DNA of 57,995 nt from Rhodocyclales bacterium (GCA_003105015.1 PQAF01000022.1:1-57995), one strand, 5' to 3'; numbered from the stretch's first letter, positions 34,760 to 50,099 are shown. Notes: generated by a model from the letters alone, not told the origin. Translations and numbers: made by a program.

Positions 34760-36876
34760 ATACAGCCAAAACCATCATTAGACGATTGCTTCTCCCGCTG
34801 TGCATGCTGCTGACGCAGTCGGCATGGGCACAGAATGCCATTGAGGCCCTGGGTGTAAGCCAGCAAGGCAGCGACATCGTCCTGAAACTGACGACCACAC
34901 AGCCGTTGGCCGCCGTGCCGGCGAGCTTCAGCGTGGCCAACCCGCCGCGTATCGCATTCGATTTCCCTGGCGTCAAGAATGCGCTGGGCCGGAACTCGCA
35001 GATCGTCAACGAGGGCGATTTGCGCAGCGTCAGCTTGGTCGAGGTGGGCGATCGCACGCGGGTCGTGCTGAATCTTAAGCAGGTACGCCAGGCGGATTCG
35101 CGCATTGAGGGGAAGGATCTGTTCATCACGCTCGGTGGCGTCGCGGCCGGTACGGCGGCGAAGGCCGAGCAGGCCAGCACCCAGCACTTCGCGGAGGTGA
35201 AGCCGTCGATATCGCAAAGCAGCATTCGGGACATCAACTTCCGTCGCGGGACCAACGGCGAGGGTCGCGTCATCGTCGACCTGTCCGACAGCAACGTGGG
35301 CATCGACATTCGCCAGCAAGGTTCGAATCTGGTGGTCGAATTTCTGAAAACCACACTCCCGGAGAACTTGCGCCGACGCCTGGACGTGACCGATTTCGCG
35401 ACGCCGATCACGACGGTGAATACGCAACCGCAGGGCGAAAATATCCGTATGGTCATTGCACCGAAAGGGTTGTGGGAACACAACGCCTATCAGAGCGACA
35501 ACCAGTTCGTGGTCGAAGTGAAGCAGATGATCGAGGACCCGAACAAACTCGTACAGGGCGGACGGAAGGGCTACCAGGGAGAGAAATTGTCCCTGAATTT
35601 CCAGAACATCGACGTGCGCGCCGTTCTGCAGGTGATCGCCGACTTCACGGACTTCAATATCATTACCAGCGATACCGTGGGCGGCAGCCTGACGCTGCGC
35701 CTCAAGGACGTTCCGTGGGATCAGGCGCTTGACATCATTCTGCAGGCGAAGGGCCTGGACATGCGCAAGAACGGCAATGTCATCTGGATCGCTCCGCGCG
35801 ACGAACTGGCCGCCAAGGAGAAGCTGCAACTCGAATCGCGCCAGCAGATCACTGACTTGGAGCCGGTGCGGACCGAGACCTTCCAGTTGAACTACCACAA
35901 GGCCAAATCGGTATTCGATTTCCTCAAGAACAAGGACCAGACAGCGCTCTCCAAGCGGGGCTCGGTCATTGTCGATGAACGCACGAACAAGCTCTTCGTG
36001 ACCGACTCGCCTTCCCGCCTGGATGATGTGCGCCGGCTGATCGCCGAAATCGACATCCCGGCTCGCCAGGTGATGATCGAGGCGCGCATCGTGGAGGCGG
36101 AGGACAACTTCACCAAGAACGTGGGAGCCAGGATCGGCTATCACGACATGACTCCTACAAGGTCGGCCAGCAGAATCGGCAACGTGGGATATACGCTGGG
36201 CGGTCGGATAACCGTTCCAGGGTTCCATACCGGACAAATTGCCAGCCCGATACCGGATTTCACCACTGAGTCTTTGGGGGTTAACCTCCCGGCAACCTCA
36301 ATTGCGGGAAAGCAAGCCGGGCAGTTCTCCTTTGTGCTGTTCAATACTGCGGCTACGCGCTTCCTGAACCTGGAAATCAGTGCGCTTGAAGCTGACGGCA
36401 AGGGCAAGATCATTTCCAGCCCGCGCATCGTGACAGCCGACCAGGTCGAGGCACTTATCGAGCAGGGGGTTGAACTGCCATATCAGCAGGCGACCAGTTC
36501 CGGCGCGACGAGCGTCTCCTTCCGGAAAGCGAACCTTGCCCTGAAGGTCAAGCCGCAGATCACTCCGGACGGGCGGGTTAATCTGACCGTCGATGTCAAC
36601 AAAGACTCGCCGAACACGCAGATTGCCACCGGCGCGGGCGTCGCCATCGACACCAAGCATGTCAAAACGGAGGTGCTGGTTGATAACGGCGGCACGGTCG
36701 TGATCGGGGGCATTTATACACAGGATGAACGGAACATCACGACCAGAGTACCCGTTCTGGGAGACATTCCGTACGTTGGCTTCCTTTTCAAGCACAACGA
36801 GAAAAGGGACAACAAGACCGAGTTGCTGGTCTTCATCACCCCGAAGATCATCAGCGAGTCGCTCAGCATGCGCTGA
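34756..36876 (+). CDS. pilQ: Type IV pilus secretin PilQ
   Basis: 706-residue outer-membrane secretin through which the pilus (and, in competent relatives, DNA) passes. A signal peptide (about 1-27) is followed by two AMIN domains (about 28-130 and 155-255) for peptidoglycan binding. N0/STN (LNFQNIDVRAVLQVIADFTDFNI) and N1 (ETFQLNYHKAKSVFDFLKN) domains precede the secretin domain, which has GKIISSPRIVTADQ and VPVLGDIPYVGFLFKHN near the C-terminus. Last gene of pilMNOPQ, with an intrinsic terminator 22 bp downstream. Confidence 0.97.
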   Translation: MNTAKTIIRRLLLPLCMLLTQSAWAQNAIEALGVSQQGSDIVLKLTTTQPLAAVPASFSVANPPRIAFDFPGVKNALGRNSQIVNEGDLRSVSLVEVGDRTRVVLNLKQVRQADSRIEGKDLFITLGGVAAGTAAKAEQASTQHFAEVKPSISQSSIRDINFRRGTNGEGRVIVDLSDSNVGIDIRQQGSNLVVEFLKTTLPENLRRRLDVTDFATPITTVNTQPQGENIRMVIAPKGLWEHNAYQSDNQFVVEVKQMIEDPNKLVQGGRKGYQGEKLSLNFQNIDVRAVLQVIADFTDFNIITSDTVGGSLTLRLKDVPWDQALDIILQAKGLDMRKNGNVIWIAPRDELAAKEKLQLESRQQITDLEPVRTETFQLNYHKAKSVFDFLKNKDQTALSKRGSVIVDERTNKLFVTDSPSRLDDVRRLIAEIDIPARQVMIEARIVEAEDNFTKNVGARIGYHDMTPTRSASRIGNVGYTLGGRITVPGFHTGQIASPIPDFTTESLGVNLPATSIAGKQAGQFSFVLFNTAATRFLNLEISALEADGKGKIISSPRIVTADQVEALIEQGVELPYQQATSSGATSVSFRKANLALKVKPQITPDGRVNLTVDVNKDSPNTQIATGAGVAIDTKHVKTEVLVDNGGTVVIGGIYTQDERNITTRVPVLGDIPYVGFLFKHNEKRDNKTELLVFITPKIISESLSMR

Positions 36877-36897
36877 GCCCCAGTTGCAATGCACTTC

Positions 36898-36927
36898 AGG
36901 GCCGGCCTAGCCGGCCCTTTCTTTTTT
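36898..36927 (+). terminator. Rho-independent terminator after pilQ
   Basis: Perfect 9-bp stem AGGGCCGGC/GCCGGCCCT with a CTA loop, then TTCTTTTTT. This ends the pil operon. The aroK start codon lies only 33 bp further on, so aroK needs partial read-through or a promoter within the gap (GATAAAATT at 36946-36954 is a possible -10). Confidence 0.85.
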
Positions 36928-36959
36928 ACGCCGGCACTGCCGCCTGATAAAATTCTTGG

Positions 36960-37487
36960 GTGAAATCCTGCGACAACATCTATTTCGTGGGCATGATGGG
37001 CGCGGGCAAGACGACGATCGGCCGGCAGCTGGCGAGACGCTTGAAGAAGCGCTTTGTCGATTGCGACCATGAAATCGAGGCGCGCACCGGGGTGCGTATT
37101 CCGGTGATCTTCGAGATCGAAGGGGAGGCCGGATTTCGCCGCCGCGAGTCGCAGGCCCTGCATGCCCTGTCAGGAGAGCACGATCTGGTGCTAGCCACGG
37201 GCGGCGGGGCGGTGCTGGACCCGCAAAACCGCAGGCGCCTAGCAGAAACCGGACTAGTGATCTACATATGCGTGCAACCGGATGAACTGTTTGCAAGAAC
37301 GCGGCACGATCGTAACAGGCCCCTATTGCAGGTGGCAGATCCACTTTCGAAGATCCGGGAACTCCACGAACAGCGAGATCCGCTATATCGGGAAATAGCC
37401 GATATCGTCATGGAAGGTGGCGGACGGTCGCCTTTGGCCGCAGCGCGCCAGCTCGAACAGGAAATACGGAAACGATGCGAACCCTGA
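36960..37487 (+). CDS. aroK: Shikimate kinase
   Basis: 175-residue P-loop kinase phosphorylating shikimate in the aromatic amino acid pathway. Walker A is [11 protein letters not shown] (about residues 11-21). Shikimate-binding residues are in [11 protein letters not shown] and GFRRRES, the GGG motif in ATGGGAVLD, and the LID Arg in [13 protein letters not shown] start at 36960 gives the expected short N-terminus; no ATG precedes the motif. It overlaps aroB by 13 nt. pilQ-aroK-aroB is a widely conserved order. Confidence 0.95.
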   Translation: MKSCDNIYFVGMMGAGKTTIGRQLARRLKKRFVDCDHEIEARTGVRIPVIFEIEGEAGFRRRESQALHALSGEHDLVLATGGGAVLDPQNRRRLAETGLVIYICVQPDELFARTRHDRNRPLLQVADPLSKIRELHEQRDPLYREIADIVMEGGGRSPLAAARQLEQEIRKRCEP

Positions 37488-38560
37488 AGGTCGCGCTCGA
37501 TGCGCGCAGTTACCCCATTCATATAGGAGATCGCCTGCTGGGGAGGGCCGACCTCATGCTGCCGCATCTGAAGGCGCCGATCGCAGCCATTGTCAGCAAC
37601 GAGACAGTAGCCCCTCTCTACCTCTCTACCCTGTCCGGCGCGCTGCGGGCGGGTGGGGTGCGAGTCACCGAGATCGTCCTGCCGGACGGCGAAGAGCACA
37701 AGAACTGGCAGACGCTCAATCGCATCTACGATGCGCTGCTGGAAAATCGCTGCGAACGCGCAACGACCATTATCGCCCTAGGCGGCGGCGTCGTAGGCGA
37801 TCTTGCCGGGTTTGCTGCAGCAACCTACCAGCGGGGCGTCCCCTTCATACAGGTGCCGACCACCCTGCTGGCGCAGGTGGACTCGTCGGTTGGCGGCAAG
37901 ACCGGCATCAACCACCCGCTCGGTAAGAACATGGTCGGCGCCTTTTACCAGCCGCGCCTGGTGCTGGCCGATACGGGCACCCTGAAAACCCTGCCCGAGC
38001 GGGAACTGTGTGCCGGACTGGCCGAGGTGATTAAGTACGGCCTGATCCGGGACTTGCCCTTCTTCGAATGGCTGGAAGGTAACATGGAGCGCCTGCGCAC
38101 ACGCGATCCCGAGGCGCTGACCTATGCCATCGAGCGATCCTGCAGCAACAAGGCTGACCTGGTGGCGGCCGATGAAACCGAATCCGGCGTGCGCGCCCTG
38201 CTCAATCTCGGTCACACCTTCGGTCATGCCATTGAGGCAGGCCTCGGTTATGGAGAGTGGCTGCACGGAGAAGCGGTCGCCGCAGGAACAGTGATGGCGA
38301 TGGAACTTTCGCGCCGCCTGGGCTGGCTGAAGGAGGCGGACCTTGCAAGAACCATTTCGCTGTTCAAGCGGGCCGGTTTGCCCGTACAGGGCCCGGCGCT
38401 GGGCGCAACCCGTTACATGGAATTGATGGCGCTGGACAAGAAAGTGGCCGCGGGCAAGCTGCGCCTGATCCTGCTCGAAGCGATGGGACGGGGCGTGGTC
38501 AGCGCCGAGGCTCCCGAGTCGGAGATTTGTGCTGCCATCGAGGCCTGCTGCCGTGGCTGA
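37475..38560 (+). CDS. aroB: 3-dehydroquinate synthase
   Basis: 361-residue NAD- and metal-dependent cyclase making 3-dehydroquinate from DAHP. It has [10 protein letters not shown], the NAD-binding [46 protein letters not shown], the metal ligands in [12 protein letters not shown] (Glu) and [13 protein letters not shown] (His), and [12 protein letters not shown] (His). Full length. The start ATG 37475 lies within aroK. Its end overlaps the preferred dgt start. Confidence 0.97.
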   Translation: MRTLKVALDARSYPIHIGDRLLGRADLMLPHLKAPIAAIVSNETVAPLYLSTLSGALRAGGVRVTEIVLPDGEEHKNWQTLNRIYDALLENRCERATTIIALGGGVVGDLAGFAAATYQRGVPFIQVPTTLLAQVDSSVGGKTGINHPLGKNMVGAFYQPRLVLADTGTLKTLPERELCAGLAEVIKYGLIRDLPFFEWLEGNMERLRTRDPEALTYAIERSCSNKADLVAADETESGVRALLNLGHTFGHAIEAGLGYGEWLHGEAVAAGTVMAMELSRRLGWLKEADLARTISLFKRAGLPVQGPALGATRYMELMALDKKVAAGKLRLILLEAMGRGVVSAEAPESEICAAIEACCRG

Positions 38561-39674
38561 ATTGGCCCCATATGCCGTTTCCGAGGCGCGCTCGAAGGGG
38601 CGCCGGCATCCTGAGCCGACGCCTGCCGCACGCAGTGAATTCCAGCGGGACCGCGATCGCGTCGTGCATTCGACGGCGTTCCGCCGTCTCGAATACAAGA
38701 CCCAGGTCTTCGTCAATCATGAAGGCGACCTGTTTCGCACGCGCCTGACGCACAGCATCGAGGTGGCGCAGATCGCGCGCACGCTGGCGCGCGCGATGCA
38801 GTTGAACGAAGATCTGGCCGAAGCCATTGCGCTGGCGCACGACCTGGGCCATACGCCGTTCGGACACGCCGGCCAGGACGCGTTGAATGCCTGCATGCGG
38901 GAGCATGGCGGCTTCGAGCACAACCTGCAGAGCCTGCGCACCGTCGATCTGCTGGAGGAACGCTATGGCGCCTTCGACGGCCTTAACCTGACCTACGAGA
39001 CGCGCGAAGGCATCCTCAAGCATTGCGCGCCGAAAAAGGCGTACGAGCTGGGCGAGCTTGGTCGACGCTTCATCGAGGGTACGCAGCCCTCGCTCGAGGC
39101 CCAGTTGTGCAACTTGGCCGATGAGATCGGCTACAACAACCATGACGTAGACGACGGCTTGCGCTCCGGACTGATCACGCTGGAACAACTGGAAGAAGTA
39201 GGCATCTGGGTGCGCCATGTCACCGAGGTGCGCCGCGCCTTCCCTCAGGTCGGCGGACGCCGCCTGATCCACGAGACGGTCCGCCGCATGATCAATTCCC
39301 TGGCGGTCGACCTGATCGAGGAAACCCGCAGCAACATCTCGGAGGTAGGGGTTGCCTCGATCGAAGACGTGCGCAAGACGAGCCCCCTGGCCGCCTTCAG
39401 TGCCGGCATGCACGCCGAGCACAAGGAGCTCAAGCACTTCCTGCGCATCAACCTCTATCAGCACTACCAGGTGCTGCGCATGACCAACAAGGCGCGGCGC
39501 ATCATCAGCGATCTGTTCGGTGCCTTCATGGAGGATCCGCGCCTGCTGCCGCCCCAGTACCAGCAGATGGCCAAGGCCGACAAGCCGCGGGCCATCGCCG
39601 ACTACGTCGCCGGCATGACGGACCGCTACGCCATACGCGAACACCGGCGGTTGTTCGCCGTGGGCGAAATCTAG
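38553..39674 (+). CDS. dgt: Deoxyguanosinetriphosphate triphosphohydrolase-like HD protein
   Basis: 373-residue dNTPase of the Dgt family that cleaves dNTPs to nucleoside and triphosphate. Metal-binding residues are in [16 protein letters not shown], the HD pair in [15 protein letters not shown], and later [20 protein letters not shown] start at 38553 is taken ([19 protein letters not shown], the usual beginning); a GTG at 38529 would add eight residues deep inside aroB. It follows aroKB as in many betaproteobacteria. Confidence 0.92.
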   Translation: MAELAPYAVSEARSKGRRHPEPTPAARSEFQRDRDRVVHSTAFRRLEYKTQVFVNHEGDLFRTRLTHSIEVAQIARTLARAMQLNEDLAEAIALAHDLGHTPFGHAGQDALNACMREHGGFEHNLQSLRTVDLLEERYGAFDGLNLTYETREGILKHCAPKKAYELGELGRRFIEGTQPSLEAQLCNLADEIGYNNHDVDDGLRSGLITLEQLEEVGIWVRHVTEVRRAFPQVGGRRLIHETVRRMINSLAVDLIEETRSNISEVGVASIEDVRKTSPLAAFSAGMHAEHKELKHFLRINLYQHYQVLRMTNKARRIISDLFGAFMEDPRLLPPQYQQMAKADKPRAIADYVAGMTDRYAIREHRRLFAVGEI

Positions 39675-39692
39675 CCAGTTCGGACAGGGCGG

Positions 39693-42230
39693 ATGAGCCG
39701 GGAATTCACGCCGACCACCGGCCTGCCGGAACTTGACGCGGTGCTGTGCGGCGTGCAGCGCGGCGACAACATCGTCTGGCAGATCGAGTCGCTCGAGGAT
39801 TACCTTGCCCTGGTCAGGCCCTATGCCAAGGCAGCCCGGACTTCCGGCAGGCGACTGATCTATTTTCGCTTCGCCGATCACCCCCCGCTGCTGGACGATG
39901 CCGAGTTCCACTATCCAGACGCGACCTCCGGCTTCGATGTGTTTGTGGACCAGGTGCATTCGGTGATCGAGGCTGCAGGCCGCGAAACGTTCTATGTATT
40001 CGACTGCCTGTCCTATCTTGCCGACGTCTGGCAGTCGGATCGCAAGATGGGCAATTTTTTCCGTTTGACCTGTCCGCGCCTCTTCGATCTCGACACGGTC
40101 ACCTATTTCGGCGTCTACCGCAATCGCCACGCGAAGCCGGCCATGGGGGTGATTGCCAACACGACTCAATTCATGATCGACATCTTCCGCTGCCGTGCGC
40201 GACTCTATCTGCGTCCTATCAAGGTGCAGCATCGCTCGGCGGCTGCTATGAACCTGATTCATGCCTGGGAGCCGGAAGGCCGGTTTCGTCCGGTGCGGGA
40301 CAGCGGCACAGTCGCCGAGATACTCGCCAACTCTCGGTGGCCGGGACTGGAGGACAACCAGATCGCCAGCCACTGGCAGAAGCAGTTTGCCGCGGCGAAG
40401 CCGGTGGCGGCTGCGCGCCGGGCGGGGTTTCCCGATCCTGCCGAATGGGAATGGTTTGCCCGCTTGAGCCGCCTGCTATTCGTCGACGACCCGGCGATGT
40501 CGCGGCTGATCGACGAGTACCTGACGCTCGACGACCTTCTGACGGTGCGCAGCCGCATGATCGGCACCGGCACCATTGGCGGCAAGGCGCTGGGCATGCT
40601 GCTGGCGCGCGCGGTGCTGCGCCGCGACGCACCGCAACTCGACGCCCGGCTCGAGGCCCATGATTCCTTCTATATCGGCACCGACGTGTTCGACACCTTC
40701 ATGGTGCACAACGAGCTTTGGTGGATCCGCCGCCGGCAGCGTGACCCTGCGGTATTTCTGGATGAGATCGACGAGGCGCGCCAGCGGGTCCTCGCCGGCA
40801 CGTTCTCGCCGACGACGCTGCGCCAGTTCGAGGGCATGCTGGAGTATTTCGGGGAGTGGCCGTTCATCGTGCGCTCCAGTTCGCGGCTGGAGGACCGCTA
40901 CGGCAATGCCTTTGCGGGCCAGTACGACAGCGTGTTCTGCGCCAACCGCGGCCCGTGGGAGCAGCGCATCGGCGATCTGCTCGATGCAGTCCGTCAGGTC
41001 TACGCCAGCACCATGAGCGAGCAGGCATTGCGTTATCGCGAGCGGCGCGGCCTGCTCGGGGAAAACGAGAAGATGGCGGTGCTGATCATGCGCGTCTCCG
41101 GCACCGCGGGGGGGCGCTATTTCCATCCGCATGCGGCGGGTGTCGGCATGTCGGTGAATCCCTATCGCTGGAACCCCCGCATCGACATGAAGGCCGGCGT
41201 GATCCGGCTGGTGGCCGGGTTGGGCACGCGCGCGGTGGATCGCAATGACGACGACTACACTCGCCTGGTGGCGTTGAATGCGCCCGAGCTGCGCCCGGAA
41301 ACCAGTTTCGGCGACATCGCCCGCCATGCCCAGCGGCGCATGGACGCCATCGATCTGCAGGAGAACAGGATCGTCAGTGGCCCGTTTGCCGAGATGGTGC
41401 GCGACCATCCGGATTTCCCCCTCGATTTGTTTACCACCCGCGAAGATCTGGGCAAGCCGGCTTTTCTGACCTTCGATAGCCTGCTCAAGGAAACCCCCTT
41501 CGTCGCCGACCTGCGTGCCATGCTGGCGCAACTGCATGCCGCCTATCGTTATCCGGTGGAGATCGAGTTCGCGCTGAATGTCCTGGCTGACGGCAGCTAC
41601 CGGATCAACCTGCTCCAGTGCCGGCCCCTCCAGGTGCGCAGTCTGGACGGTACGGTCAGCGTCGAGCCGCCTGCGGATGCGCCGCACCTCTTCGATGCGC
41701 AGGGCGCGGTGATCGGCCCCAGCCGGGTTGTCCGGCCGGACCGTCTGATCTACGTCGTCCAATCCCGCTACGCTTCGTTGGGCCAGGGGGAGCGCCTCGA
41801 TGTCGCCCGCCTGATCGGCGCCATCAATCGCATCAGCGCAGACCGGACCATGGTGGTGCTCGGTCCCGGCCGCTGGGGCACCCGCGATCCTTGGCTGGGC
41901 GTGCCCGTCAGCTTCAGTGAGATCAATCACGTTGCCGCTCTATGCGAGATCGTCGCCATGAGCGAAAACCTGGTGCCGGATGTCTCGCTGGGTACCCATT
42001 TCCTCAACGAGCTGATCGAGGCGGACATGCTCTACTTTGCGTTGTTTCCGAGCAGGGCCGGAAACCGCATCGACGAGTCCGGAATACTGAGTCGCCACAA
42101 CCGTCTCCTGGAACTGCTTCCCAACGCCCAGCAATTCGAGAATGTCGTACGGGTGGTCGATTTCAATCAGGATTCGGTCACCCTTTTTGCGGATGCCGAA
42201 AGGCAGTGCGTGGTCATGACCGGTTCATAG
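39693..42230 (+). CDS. PEP/pyruvate-binding (PPDK-N) protein fused to a degenerate KaiC-like domain
   Basis: 845 residues. Residues 1-200 look like a RecA/KaiC fold: [22 protein letters not shown] resembles the KaiC opening but the GxxGxGKT loop is missing, and [14 protein letters not shown] resembles a Walker B strand. About 290-650 matches the ATP-grasp domain of PEP synthase/pyruvate phosphate dikinase: [38 protein letters not shown] and [12 protein letters not shown]. The phosphohistidine swivel domain and PEP-binding barrel are absent. About 650-845 is unassigned, with [21 protein letters not shown]. The reaction is unknown; it may phosphorylate a partner. ATG 39693, 18 nt after dgt. Its relation to gltBD is unclear. 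Confidence 0.75.
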   Translation: MSREFTPTTGLPELDAVLCGVQRGDNIVWQIESLEDYLALVRPYAKAARTSGRRLIYFRFADHPPLLDDAEFHYPDATSGFDVFVDQVHSVIEAAGRETFYVFDCLSYLADVWQSDRKMGNFFRLTCPRLFDLDTVTYFGVYRNRHAKPAMGVIANTTQFMIDIFRCRARLYLRPIKVQHRSAAAMNLIHAWEPEGRFRPVRDSGTVAEILANSRWPGLEDNQIASHWQKQFAAAKPVAAARRAGFPDPAEWEWFARLSRLLFVDDPAMSRLIDEYLTLDDLLTVRSRMIGTGTIGGKALGMLLARAVLRRDAPQLDARLEAHDSFYIGTDVFDTFMVHNELWWIRRRQRDPAVFLDEIDEARQRVLAGTFSPTTLRQFEGMLEYFGEWPFIVRSSSRLEDRYGNAFAGQYDSVFCANRGPWEQRIGDLLDAVRQVYASTMSEQALRYRERRGLLGENEKMAVLIMRVSGTAGGRYFHPHAAGVGMSVNPYRWNPRIDMKAGVIRLVAGLGTRAVDRNDDDYTRLVALNAPELRPETSFGDIARHAQRRMDAIDLQENRIVSGPFAEMVRDHPDFPLDLFTTREDLGKPAFLTFDSLLKETPFVADLRAMLAQLHAAYRYPVEIEFALNVLADGSYRINLLQCRPLQVRSLDGTVSVEPPADAPHLFDAQGAVIGPSRVVRPDRLIYVVQSRYASLGQGERLDVARLIGAINRISADRTMVVLGPGRWGTRDPWLGVPVSFSEINHVAALCEIVAMSENLVPDVSLGTHFLNELIEADMLYFALFPSRAGNRIDESGILSRHNRLLELLPNAQQFENVVRVVDFNQDSVTLFADAERQCVVMTGS

Positions 42231-42343
42231 CAGAAACCGGAAATCACGCCCCAATTTGGTGCGTCCCCGTGGTCGAAATGGTTTCCTGTACGACGACGGG
42301 AATGGGAGCCTTCCGCATTGTTCGGAAACCGGACAAGTTGATC

Positions 42344-42372
42344 TTGAAAGAGGGGGGGTTTCTGGGTATATT
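42344..42372 (+). promoter_or_regulatory. Putative sigma70 promoter of gltBD
   Basis: TTGAAA (42344-42349) and TATATT (42367-42372) separated by exactly 17 bp that include a G7 run. Start would be near 42379, about 139 nt before gltB. The 287-bp gap between the fusion gene and gltB holds this promoter, a short leader ORF, an intrinsic terminator and a second hairpin. Confidence 0.65.
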
Positions 42373-42395
42373 TCTCGGTTCGCCCGAAAGGTTTC

Positions 42396-42485
42396 ATGAG
42401 AAGGCCGGTGCGCATGACCCAGCACCGGCTTTTTATCGACCGCGGCCCGCATGCCGACCCGGCATGGGCAGGGCGACCCGGCTGA
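42396..42485 (+). CDS. Possible 29-residue leader peptide of gltBD
   Basis: A short ORF in the gltB leader, in a different frame from gltB. ATG 42396 has AAAGG 4 nt upstream, and TGA is at 42483-42485, 32 nt before the gltB ATG. The product reads [20 protein letters not shown] followed by DPAWAGRPG and resembles nothing I recognise. It spans the terminator hairpin, so translation would alter that structure. There is no obvious run of Glu/Gln control codons (one Gln, no Glu), which weakens a classical attenuation model. Confidence 0.3.
   Translation: MRRPVRMTQHRLFIDRGPHADPAWAGRPG
42404..42435 (+). terminator. Intrinsic terminator inside the gltBD leader (possible attenuator)
   Basis: 8-bp stem GCCGGTGC/GCACCGGC (42404-42411 with 42422-42429), 10-nt loop and a T5 tract (42430-42434). 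It lies about 25-55 nt downstream of the predicted start and 83 nt before gltB. It may stop transcripts arriving from the upstream gene, attenuate gltBD, or both. Confidence 0.65.
42450..42466 (+). promoter_or_regulatory. Second hairpin in the gltBD leader
   Basis: Perfect 7-bp stem CATGCCG/CGGCATG around ACC, 15 nt after the terminator T tract. No T run follows. It may be a pausing or message-stabilising stem. Confidence 0.35.
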
Positions 42486-42517
42486 CAAGCCGATGCACTA
42501 GTGTCGAGGAAACTGAG

Positions 42518-47175
<4,658 letters not shown>

Positions 47176-47176
<1 letters not shown>

Positions 47177-48639
47177 TGGGCAAGCCCACCGGATTCATGG
47201 AATTCAAACGCCTCTCCGAGGCCTACGAGGCGAAGGACGAGCGCGTGCAGAACTATCGGGAGTTCGTCCACCACCTGACCGACGAGCAGGCCGCCCAACA
47301 GGGCGCGCGCTGCATGGACTGCGGCATTCCCTTCTGCTCGAACGGCTGCCCGGTGAACAACGTCATTCCAGACTGGAACGACCTCGTCTACCGCGGCAAC
47401 TGGAAGCAGGCCATCGAGGCGCTGCATTCCACCAACAACTTCCCCGAAGTCACCAGCCGCGTCTGCCCGGCGCCCTGCGAGGCGGCGTGCACGCTGAACA
47501 TCAACGACGACGCGGTCGGCATCAAGTCGATCGAGCGCGCCATCATCGACAAGGCGGGCGAGAACGGCTGGGTGCTGCCGCAGCCGCCGGCGAAGAAGAC
47601 CGGCAGGAAGGTGGCGGTGGTCGGCTCCGGCCCTGCCGGCCTGGCGGCGGCGCAGCAGCTGGCGCGCGTCGGCCATGACGTCACCGTGTTCGAGAAGAAC
47701 AGCCGCATCGGCGGCCTGATGCGCTACGGCATCCCCGACTTCAAACTCGACAAGCGCTTGGTCGACTGGCGCATGGCCCAGTTGGAAGCCGAGGGCGTGA
47801 AGTTCACGACGGGCATGATGGTGACGAAGGCGGCGTTGCCTCATGGGGTCGCCAACGACGCCGCCAAGACGATCGAGGCCGCCAAGCTGGTCAAGGATTT
47901 CGACGCGGTGGTGCTGGCCGGCGGCGCCGAGCATCCGCGCGACCTGCCGATTCCCGGCCGCGACCTGGCCGGCGTGCATTTCGCCCTTGAGTTTCTCATC
48001 CCGCAGAACAAGGAAGTGGCCGGCGACCGCAAGAACCCGATTTCCGCCGCGGGCAAGCACGTCGTCGTCATCGGCGGCGGCGATACCGGTTCCGACTGTG
48101 TCGGCACCTCGAACCGCCACGGCGCCGCCTCGGTCACCCAGTTCGAGCTGCTGCCGCAGCCGCCGAAACAGGAGAATGGCACGCTGACCTGGCCCTACTG
48201 GCCGCTGAAGCTGCGTACCTCATCCTCGCACGAAGAGGGTTGCAGCCGCGACTGGTCCATCGCCACCAAGGAATTCATCGGCGAAAATGGCAAACTGAAG
48301 GCGCTCAAGGTGGTCCGCCTCGAGTGGAAGGACGGCAAGATGAGCGAGATCCCCGGCAGCGAGTTCATCGTGAAGGCCGATCTGGTCTTCCTCGCCATGG
48401 GCTTCGTCTCCCCCGTGGGCGGCGTGCTCGAGGCGTTCGGCGTGGACAAGGACGCCCGCGGCAACGCCCGGGCGACAACCGATGGCGACGAGTGCTACCA
48501 GACCAACGTCGGCAAGGTCTTCGCCGCCGGCGACATGCGCCGCGGCCAGTCGCTGATCGTCTGGGCAATCCGCGAGGGTCGCCAGTGCGCTCGTGCCGTC
48601 GATGAATTCCTGATGGGCAGCTCGACCCTGCCGCGCTGA
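47176..48639 (+). CDS. gltD: Glutamate synthase small subunit
   Basis: 487-residue NADPH-oxidising partner of GltB. The N-terminal domain carries the 4Fe-4S cysteines ([17 protein letters not shown] and [14 protein letters not shown]). An FAD-binding [18 protein letters not shown] (about 147-164) and an NADPH-binding [13 protein letters not shown] follow, then a closing FAD segment [22 protein letters not shown]. Starts at TAATG with gltB. It is followed by an intrinsic terminator. Confidence 0.98.
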
Positions 48640-48657
48640 GCGGCGGAAATGCGGGTG

Positions 48658-48685
48658 AGGGCGGCTGCGGCCGCCCTTGTTTTTT
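48658..48685 (+). terminator. Rho-independent terminator after gltD
   Basis: Perfect 8-bp stem AGGGCGGC/GCCGCCCT with loop TGCG, then TGTTTTTT, 19 bp after the gltD stop. It separates the gltBD and glmUS transcripts. Confidence 0.85.
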
Positions 48686-48703
48686 CGGGCCCGCCGGGCC
48701 CCA

Positions 48704-48712
48704 TGCTAGAAT
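48704..48712 (+). promoter_or_regulatory. Extended -10 element upstream of glmU
   Basis: TGC-TAGAAT, i.e. an extended -10 (TG-N-TAGAAT), 30 bp before the glmU ATG and just after the gltD terminator. No good -35 is seen 17 bp upstream, as is common with extended -10 promoters. Confidence 0.45.
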
Positions 48713-48741
48713 TTTTACATAGGCATACCGATTCCCACGTC

Positions 48742-50097
48742 ATGAACGTCGTCATCCTCGCCGCCGGCCAGGGCAAACGAATGCGCTCCGACCTGCCCAA
48801 GGTGCTGCACCGCCTGGGCGGCCGTCCGCTGCTGGCGCACGTGCTGGACACGGCGCGCGAGCTGGGCGCGAAAAGGATCTGCGTCGTCTACGGCCACGGC
48901 GGCGAAGTCGTGCGCGAAGCCCTCGATGCCGCCGACGTCACCTGGGTCAGGCAGGAGCCCCAGCTGGGCACCGGCCACGCCGTCCTGCAGACACTGACTT
49001 TCCTTGACGACGGCGTTCCCACCCTGGTGCTCTACGGCGATGTGCCCCTGATCGGCGCACCCACCCTGAGCCGCCTGGTCGAAGCCGCCGGCAGCGGGCT
49101 CGGCGTGCTGACCGAGGAGCTTGAAAATCCGGGCGGCTATGGCCGCATCGTGCGAGACGGCGACGGCAACGTCCTGCGCATCGTCGAGGAGCGCGACGCT
49201 TCCGACGACGAACGCGCCATCGGCGAGATCAACACCGGCTTCATCGCTGCACCGACGGCGGCGCTCAAGCGCTGGCTGCCGGCGCTGGGCAACGACAACG
49301 CGCAGGGCGAGTACTACCTGACCGACATCGTCCGGCTGGCCATCGGCGAGGGCATGCCGGTGGCGACCGCCCAGCCCGACGAGGCCTGGGAAGTGCTTGG
49401 CGTGAACAGCAAGGTGCAGCTGGCCGAGCTGGAGCGCATCCACCAGCACCGCAATGCGCTGCTGCTGATGGAGCAGGGCGTCACGCTGCTCGATCCGGAG
49501 CGCATCGACGTGCGCGGCGAGCTCGACTGCGGCCGCGACGTGGCGATCGACGTGAACTGCGTCTTCGAGGGCCGCGTCGTGCTCGGCGACGGCGTCGAGG
49601 TCGGCGCCCACTGCGTGCTGAGGAACGCCGTCATCGGCGCCGGCACGCGCATCGCCCCCTTCAGCCACATCGAGGAGGCCGATGCCGGCCGCGGCTGCAG
49701 CATCGGCCCCTATGCCCGCCTGCGGCCCGGCACGAAGCTCGGCGAGGACGTGCACATCGGCAACTTCGTCGAGGTGAAGAACAGCACGGTGGCCGACAAG
49801 TCGAAGGCCAACCATCTCGCCTACGTCGGCGACGCCACCGTGGGCCGGAACGTCAATGTCGGCGCCGGCACCATCACCTGCAACTACGATGGCGCCAACA
49901 AGCACCGCACGGTGATCGAGGACGACGTCTTCATCGGTTCCGACACCCAACTGGTGGCGCCGGTCACCGTCGGCCGCGGTGCCACGCTGGGCGCCGGCAC
50001 CACGCTGACCGAGGATGCGCCGCCCGACAAGCTCACCATCACGCGCGTCAAGCAGCTCACCGTTCCCGGCTGGAAGCGGCCGCAGAAGAAGAAATAG
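48742..50097 (+). CDS. glmU: Bifunctional GlmU (GlcNAc-1-P uridyltransferase / GlcN-1-P acetyltransferase)
   Basis: 451 residues, making UDP-GlcNAc for peptidoglycan and lipid A. The N-terminal pyrophosphorylase domain has [28 protein letters not shown] and LYGDVPLI. The C-terminal left-handed beta-helix has hexapeptide repeats from about 250 with the acetyltransferase segment [26 protein letters not shown] and [11 protein letters not shown] 48742 gives the canonical start; the frame is open upstream to 48649 but that region holds the promoter. Codons for [11 protein letters not shown] overlap a copy of the dispersed motif, and TLTF is unlike the usual sequence there. glmS follows 2 nt later. 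Confidence 0.97.
   Translation: MNVVILAAGQGKRMRSDLPKVLHRLGGRPLLAHVLDTARELGAKRICVVYGHGGEVVREALDAADVTWVRQEPQLGTGHAVLQTLTFLDDGVPTLVLYGDVPLIGAPTLSRLVEAAGSGLGVLTEELENPGGYGRIVRDGDGNVLRIVEERDASDDERAIGEINTGFIAAPTAALKRWLPALGNDNAQGEYYLTDIVRLAIGEGMPVATAQPDEAWEVLGVNSKVQLAELERIHQHRNALLLMEQGVTLLDPERIDVRGELDCGRDVAIDVNCVFEGRVVLGDGVEVGAHCVLRNAVIGAGTRIAPFSHIEEADAGRGCSIGPYARLRPGTKLGEDVHIGNFVEVKNSTVADKSKANHLAYVGDATVGRNVNVGAGTITCNYDGANKHRTVIEDDVFIGSDTQLVAPVTVGRGATLGAGTTLTEDAPPDKLTITRVKQLTVPGWKRPQKKK
48977..49003 (+). repeat. Dispersed CGCCGT-N10-CTGACTTT motif, copy F
   Basis: Plus-strand copy within the conserved nucleotidyltransferase domain of glmU, encoding [10 protein letters not shown]. About three or four differences from copies B and C. 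Because HAVLQ is family sequence, part of the match may be fortuitous. Confidence 0.45.
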
Positions 50098-50099
50098 CC

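Noticed and set aside
35845..35857. Further dispersed-motif copy (ACTGACTTGG in pilQ)
   Set aside because: The upstream CGCCGT block is absent at the fixed distance and the peptide is normal PilQ sequence.
41942..42517. 192-codon in-frame upstream extension of gltB
   Set aside because: It overlaps the 3' end of the fusion gene, carries no glutamate synthase sequence, and the promoter, terminator and ribosome site all point to the ATG at 42518.
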